Shown here one piece after another: positions 19,085 to 23,717 of a DNA stretch of 23,717 bases (the stretch's first letter is position 1; each line of letters begins with the position of its first letter). The translations under genes were made by a program, and so were the position numbers. Below the pieces are notes generated by a model, which worked only from the letters and a program-made list of their open reading frames with translations, was not told the DNA's origin and ran no database searches. This DNA is from Rodentolepis nana (Eukaryota > Platyhelminthes > Cestoda > Cyclophyllidea > Hymenolepididae): assembly GCA_900617975.1 (NCBI GenBank), contig UZAE01013327.1, positions 1 through 23,717 on the forward strand. The letters are read 5' to 3'.

Positions 19085-20780
19085 ACAAAATGGGTAGTTC
19101 TTCAATGGATCCCTGGAAATTGTGGCATCATAGGTAATGAGCGCTGACACTTGCTAAGAAGGGTACTAAAATTTTGTAATGCATAGACCGGCCGATGTTT
19201 TTCCACACACTGAAGACCTTAATTAGAAGAAAATTCAAGACTTCAAGGTGCAACGAACTTAAAGCTCGAACAAAGGAGAAACAGTGGACAGTGGCACTCT
19301 CCGACATAGCCGACTGACCAAGAATCGAAGCCATTGCTGAGTTTAGACTACGTACCTGACACGGTTACCAAGAATCGAAGCCGTTGCTGAGTTTAGACTA
19401 TACTGGCCAAGAATCGAAGCCGTTGCTGAGTTTAGACTACGTTGGCCAAGAATCGAAGCCGTTGCTGAGTTTAGACTACGTACCGGACGGATTGCCTGGC
19501 AAAACACCTTCAAAGATTGGGAGTATACAGTCAAGGTGCAACGAACTTAAAGCTCGAACAAAGGAGAACACTCTCCGACATAGCCGACTGGAAGAGAATT
19601 CAAGACCTCAAGGTGCAACGAACTCAAAGCTCGAACAAGGGAGAAATAGTGGACAGTGGCACTCTCCGAAATAGCCGACTGGCTAAGAATCGAAACCGAC
19701 TGGCCAGGAATCGAAGCCGTTGCTAGAAGCTCGAACAAAGGAGAAACAGTGGACAGTGGCACTCTCAACATACCCGACTGGCCAAGAATCGAAGCCGTTG
19801 CTGAGTCTTACCTCGAAGAAAGGAGAAACAGTGGACAGTGGCACTCTTCGAGATACCCGACTAGCCAAGAATCGAAGCCATTGCTGAGTTTAGACTACGT
19901 ACCGACGGATTGCCTGGCAAAACACCTTCAAAGATTGGGAGTATACAGTCAAGGTGCAACGAACTTAAAGCTCGAACAAAGGAGAAGGCAACGAAATTAA
20001 AGCTCGAACAAAGGAGAAACATCACATAGCCGACTGGCCAAGAATCGAAAAGCTGTTGCTGAGTTTAGACTACGTTGGCCAAGAATCGAAGCCGTTGCTG
20101 AGTTTAGACTACGTACCGGACGGATTGCCTGGCAAAACACCTTCAAAGATTGGGAGTATACAGTCAAGGTGCAACGAACTTAAAGCTCGAACAAAGGAGA
20201 ACACTCTCCGACATAGCCGACTGGCGAACAAAGAGAATTCAAGACCTCAAGGTGCAACGAACTCAAAGCTCGACAAAGGAGAAACAGTGGACAGTGGCAA
20301 TCTCCGACATACCCATGGCCAAGAATGGAATCTGTTGCTGAGTTTAGACTACGTAGTTGGCCAAGAATCGAAGCCGTTGCTGAGTTTAGACTACGTACTA
20401 GAGAAACAGTGGACAGTGGCACTCTCCGACATACCCGACTAGCCAAGAATCGAAGCCATTGCTGAGTTTAGACTACGTACCTGACACGGTTACCAAGAAT
20501 CGAAGCCGTTGCTGAGTTTAGACTATACTGGCCAAGAATCGAAGCCGTTGCTGAGTTTAGACTACGTTGGCCAAGAATCGAAGCTGTTGCTGAGTTTAGA
20601 CTACGTACCGGACATGATTAACTGGCGAAGCACCTTCACAGAATAAGAGTATATGCTCAGCCAACATGCCCCCTAAGTGATCTACAGGAGGAAATGGAGA
20701 AGACCCACCTGATTCGTGTCCAGCCCTAAAGACAACAACGAAGAACCGAGAGATACTGGGAAGCTAAAAGTCAACTAATA
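19085..20780 (+). pseudogene. 3' end of an RNase H-bearing LINE polyprotein, decayed and internally rearranged
   Basis: Near 19086-19140 the plus strand reads KWVVLQWIPGNCGIIGNE and, after a frameshift, a LAKKGTKIL-like string. This is the GNE-x-AD-x-LAK end of a LINE RNase H domain, with N where the family usually has H in PGHxGI. It continues in one frame as LIRRKFKTSRCNELKARTKE, then QWTVALSDIAD, a stop where W is expected, and PRIEAIAEFRLR. After a scrambled repeat block, the C-terminus resumes at about 20610-20775: LAKHLHRIRVYAQPTCPLSD, LQEEMEKTHLIR, then ERYWEAKSQLINYF and a stop. Two cysteines of the usual CPLC...C knuckle are lost (S and V). Upstream RT and endonuclease are absent, a normal 5' truncation. 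Frameshifts and stops make it non-functional. The wording resembles LINEs I associate with chelicerates; that is recollection, not a search. Confidence 0.8.
19318..20610 (+). repeat. Scrambled nested repeats inside the LINE 3' coding region, with a 39-bp core unit
   Basis: The core unit ccaagaatcgaagccgttgc...tttagactacgt(tgg) encodes WPRIEAVAEFRLR in the LINE frame. It recurs about 15 times (ccaag starts include 19318, 19368, 19407, 19446 and 20040-20580), adjacent copies being exactly 39 bp apart. Longer segments are repeated too. The block accggacggattgcctggc... is at 19482, about 19900 and 20115, spaced about 419 and 214 bp. About 130 bp starting at ccattgctga (19331) reappears almost unchanged at 20456. 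Since 39 is a multiple of three, the reading frame is kept through the short array. Confidence 0.88.
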
Positions 20781-20810
20781 AACTACTTTTAACTGTCCTA
20801 AAGCCTAAAT

Positions 20811-20897
20811 ATATGCCTCCCCCATTGTGAAATCCGAAGTCAACTAAGGGACTACTGATAAATATCATAAAGCCTACCATTTGAAACAATAAAATTT
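20811..20897 (+). repeat. LINE 3' tail shared with the ribozyme-headed retroposons
   Basis: This short 3' UTR lies just after the LINE stop codon (about 20790). From 20818 it reads cctcccccattgtgaaatcc, gaagtcaactaagggacta, ctgataaatatcataaagcc, taccatttgaaacaataaaa. It aligns end to end with the last 80 bases of the short retroposons (for example 23600-23680) at roughly 80% identity by eye, including the terminal gcctaccatttgaaa before the A-rich end. Confidence 0.85.
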
Positions 20898-23345
20898 GTT
20901 AAGATATTCGCCGACTCCAATTCAGATCCCATAGAAAATGGGTTAAACAAATATGAAAGCAGTGAATTTATTGTTCGCCTTCGCGATAACACATTCTCTC
21001 AGATTATCGCCAAGTCGCCCATCGCCTTTACCCATAGGTCGGTGCACCCACACCTGACGTCTTGACAACTATTTGGGAGAAAAGGCGTTATCAGTTCGGT
21101 TGCGTTTTATTCTCCAAACGTCAAAATGGCCTTTACTTAAAAATAATTGGGTCCTGGGGAAACGCACTTTGCCTTCTCTCTCCAGGTCTTTGTCAACTGC
21201 AGTCTGGCGACAACTAGTGGCACAGAGGTGATAGTGAAGGGGCGAGTAACAATCTTCTTAAGCATTTTAGAATTCAGTTGTAGACAATTTAATGGATAAC
21301 TAGCCATGGGATATATACTTCTTATTTACTTCCTTAGCGAGCACTAACTTGATTAAAAAATTGGCCGGATATTTTACGATTTTAATTGAAATGTACATTG
21401 TATGCATTATAGAAATTTGAAACTTCACATAAAATTGAACAGACTGCTATTCCGTTGGCAGTAATTTCTCCAGTGTGGGAAAACAGCGTAGAAACCATGA
21501 TATATGTGTCAAATTTAAATGAAGGGGGTGGGGAATTAAACACAAATGCAAATAGTAAAACGACGTATTTTCACCTTTTGTTCAACGAATGAGATTTATT
21601 GAGCTGTCAGACTACATAGCCATTGTTTTGATCGATAGGATCAATATGTCTAAACAATCAGTTGACGTATATCAGCCAAGAGAGATTATAGTTTTTTGGG
21701 TCACTCCAAGACGTAATCAAGATTGCCAATTGAAATATCATTTGAATTTAGAGTTGAACGATAGTAACCTCATCCTAACATGCACCCAAGATATAAGAGA
21801 TGAATGACCAACTACCTGTGAAAATTGCTGATCTCAAAACACCAGATGAAATCTGCTGCATAGACCAACACCCTTGCAAAATTGAAGATCGGATGACAAA
21901 AACCGTTAGTTTCAGATTAACATTTCCTCTTCCTGAACTAAATTGTGGCAAACAATTGTTGTTACCGAATACATCACTTCGTTCCTGAAAATCCTCATCG
22001 ACTGTACCTTTGTCGAACAGTCTCCTATGAACATTTTCGATTATAAATATTATGATTAGAGAAAGCTTTTCCCCATTTCAAGTCGAAAACGCGAAATTGT
22101 AGTGATGTCATCACCAAATTAAAACAATTATTAGTTTTTAAATGCATCCTTTTTGATTTTCAACTTTACATGGACTAAATGCTTCACCACATTGATTGAA
22201 CGTTCTGGGAAGTTTGAAGAACGAAATCCTTGCGAATAAAGAGGGTTCAGTCGAAATTGGTACCAAGCCGAAATCTTCGTTTCAAAATGGAAAAGCCAAA
22301 CTGAAAGTTCCTCTTTCTTTTTCTAAATTTGATATTAGAGGTAATCCACTCTTTGATTGAATCGTTAGTTGGATATTACCTTTGGTTCACATAGGCTATA
22401 TACTAAATGAATGTCTGGCAAGAGACATTTCCTCTCAATAAATCATAATAATGGAATTTTAGATGTAAACCTAGGTCATTGGAGCCAAAATTTTGATCTG
22501 AATTGGTATACTTTCATGGATACATCTCTCTTAAACCATTGTTTAGCCAGTATGCACGCGCTTTACATGGCACAAAATTGACCAAACAGTAACGTAAGTA
22601 ATTAGCATTATAACTTCAGCTATCTTTGTCATTCCACATACTTATAGCATGACCTTGAGCGAAGGTCCAATAAGACAATGGAAGTTTGCAATTATACCAA
22701 CTTGGAGCATTATGCTTATATACAAATCCAATTATGTATACGTTAAGAATGTAAGGTACGAGACTAAACGGTTGCCTTCTAAATAAGTGACTATTTTAAA
22801 AGCAATTATTAGACTAACGCTTATTATCTTCGTTCTTTGTAATTCTTCTCTTTCTAACTGTGGATCAACTTGAAACAATTTTGCCCTTCTTTTCTCTTTA
22901 AAGGGCTAAATTAGAGGAGAAGTTGGTTTCAAATTCCATGCCCGATTAAATTGAGGAAATAAATCAGGAATAGGAATATGGTTAGTAAAATAGCCGTTTG
23001 CAAAATTAAGCATTAAGTAATTTAATTTTGGGAACAAAAGGTTTATGAAATTTGACGCAAGATTAATTTTATGCAATCTTTTTCACTCAAATCGCCACTG
23101 AAATAGGTATGAACGATTTATGAGGCAAAAATAAACCAGTCGATAACTGAATCGGTTGGAATTAAAATGAGAAGCTCTATTATTTAGAAAAATGTCATGA
23201 CTGCTTTGTCTATTCGCTCAGTGGCGTTTAAAGCAAAGCGCATAAACCAAGGGTGGATGACTGTTCAATTGACCAAATTGGTCTTCAAGCTTTGCATATC
23301 GTGGCAAGATCACACCACAAAGCTCAGGGGTCATTTCACGATAAT
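20898..23345. other. Long interval with no firmly identified feature
   Basis: The part at about 20985-21245 is noticeably richer in G+C than the rest and may be an unrecognised repeat. Beyond it the sequence is AT-rich. Apart from the ORF pair at 21589-21988, I see no coding signal, RNA motif or repeat. Confidence 0.45.
21589..21988 (+). other. Two overlapping short ORFs, unassigned
   Basis: A 72-codon ATG-to-TGA frame (21589-21807) overlaps a 62-codon ATG-to-TGA frame (21800-21988) through gatgaatga, in another phase. The first has a fairly balanced composition for such AT-rich DNA (MRFIELSDYIAIVLIDRINM at the start). I recognise no domain in either. They could be one decayed exon with a frameshift or simple chance. 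Confidence 0.2.
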
Positions 23346-23363
23346 CCATCAAGTTTGGAAGGT

Positions 23364-23434
23364 GGGGTGTGAGATAGACTTACCTCTACGTGGTGCACCC
23401 TGGGCAACGTATACTCATACGGCAAAAAGTCTAT
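23364..23434 (+). ncRNA. HDV-like self-cleaving ribozyme, copy S
   Basis: P1 is GGGGTGT/GCACCCT. P2 is ATAGACTT/AAGTCTAT. P3 is ACC/GGT with L3 TCTACGT (one C of the P1.1 pair has become T, leaving a possible G-U). P4 is CGTAT-ACTC-ATACG. J4/2 is GGCAAA with the C retained. It is otherwise consensus. Confidence 0.75.
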
Positions 23435-23688
23435 TAACTGGCAGTTGACCTCTGACTTCAAACTACTATGACCTCCCTGAGTGTCATATTGCACCACTTC
23501 CACAGTACTCACCTCACCTTATCTCTACTTTTGCGTCTCTCTGTCTCTTTTACATCTTTGAATCACTCTTCTGTTCCCCCTCCCGAATTCTTCTCACTTT
23601 GATGTTCCTCCCCTCTGTGAAGCTCGAAGTCAGCTAAAAGCTAATGATGACTATCAAAACGCCTGCCATTTGAAATAAATAAATAAAT
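23364..23688 (+). mobile_element. Retroposon copy S, near consensus, with a shared upstream leader
   Basis: This copy is complete from GGGGTGTGAG at 23364 to the (AAAT)n tail at 23688. The 17-19 bases before it (tcaagtttggaaggtgg) are the same as those before copy M at 13685. No unambiguous target duplication was found next to either the canonical start or the leader. Confidence 0.88.
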
Positions 23689-23717
23689 CATTGGGATATT
23701 GGAGAAAGGGGATAAAT

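Noticed and set aside
21085..21130. Arthropod-type initiator (TCAGTT) and possible core promoter in the GC-richer patch
   Set aside because: A 6-base match is expected by chance, no downstream promoter element fits at the right distance, and no ORF follows.

Overview
This is an AT-rich, repeat-dominated stretch of animal nuclear DNA with no host gene I can defend. Nothing looks bacterial: there are no operons and no long ORFs, but there are many interspersed elements with target-site duplications, microsatellites and the decayed 3' end of a LINE. The LINE's RNase H and C-terminal vocabulary reminds me of LINEs I associate with chelicerates, spiders especially. The arthropod assignment is therefore an inference, not a demonstrated fact.

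The main inhabitant is one short retroposon family of about 310-325 bp when complete. I count some 17 copies or fragments on both strands, about 6.4 kb or 27% of the window. Plus-strand copies start near 111, 5438, 6049, 9047, 10262, 13700, 14673, 16316 and 23364. Minus-strand copies lie at 1881-2147, 2148-2426, 3621-4810 (expanded into an array), 7412-7750, 8231-8551, 11810-12131, 16567-16885 and 18089-18413. Each complete copy has three parts: a conserved 5' head of about 72 nt, a pyrimidine-rich body of about 170 nt, and a 3' tail of about 80 nt ending in AAAT repeats. Several copies are bounded by exact or near-exact direct repeats of 9-15 bp, the mark of target-primed reverse transcription.

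The most interesting result is that the head folds by eye into every element of an HDV-like (delta-type) self-cleaving ribozyme. It has a 7-bp P1 starting at the first base of the element, a P2 of 8-10 bp, a 3-bp P3 with a 7-nt L3 loop, P1.1, a P4 hairpin and a J4/2 carrying the expected catalytic C. Predicted cleavage falls exactly at the junction of target duplication and element. At the other end, the tail is about 80% identical to the 3' end of the RNase H-type LINE relic at 19085-20897. The family therefore looks like a non-autonomous retroposon with a ribozyme-defined 5' end and a LINE-derived 3' end. The design resembles the trypanosome NARTc/L1Tc pair, but here it is a short element unrelated in sequence.

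Layout: 1-2430 has three copies and a (TA)n tract; 2604-2800 has a tRNA-derived SINE-like sequence; 3606-4863 has the expanded array between 15-bp direct repeats; 5429-9377 has six copies or fragments, including a partial duplication next to an ambiguous base (n, 6410); 10262-12144 has two copies; 12650-12950 is G-rich with quadruplex potential; 13688-18419 has five copies, including a nested pair; 19085-20897 is the scrambled LINE 3' end; 20898-23345 is featureless apart from two short unassigned ORFs; 23364-23688 is the last copy.
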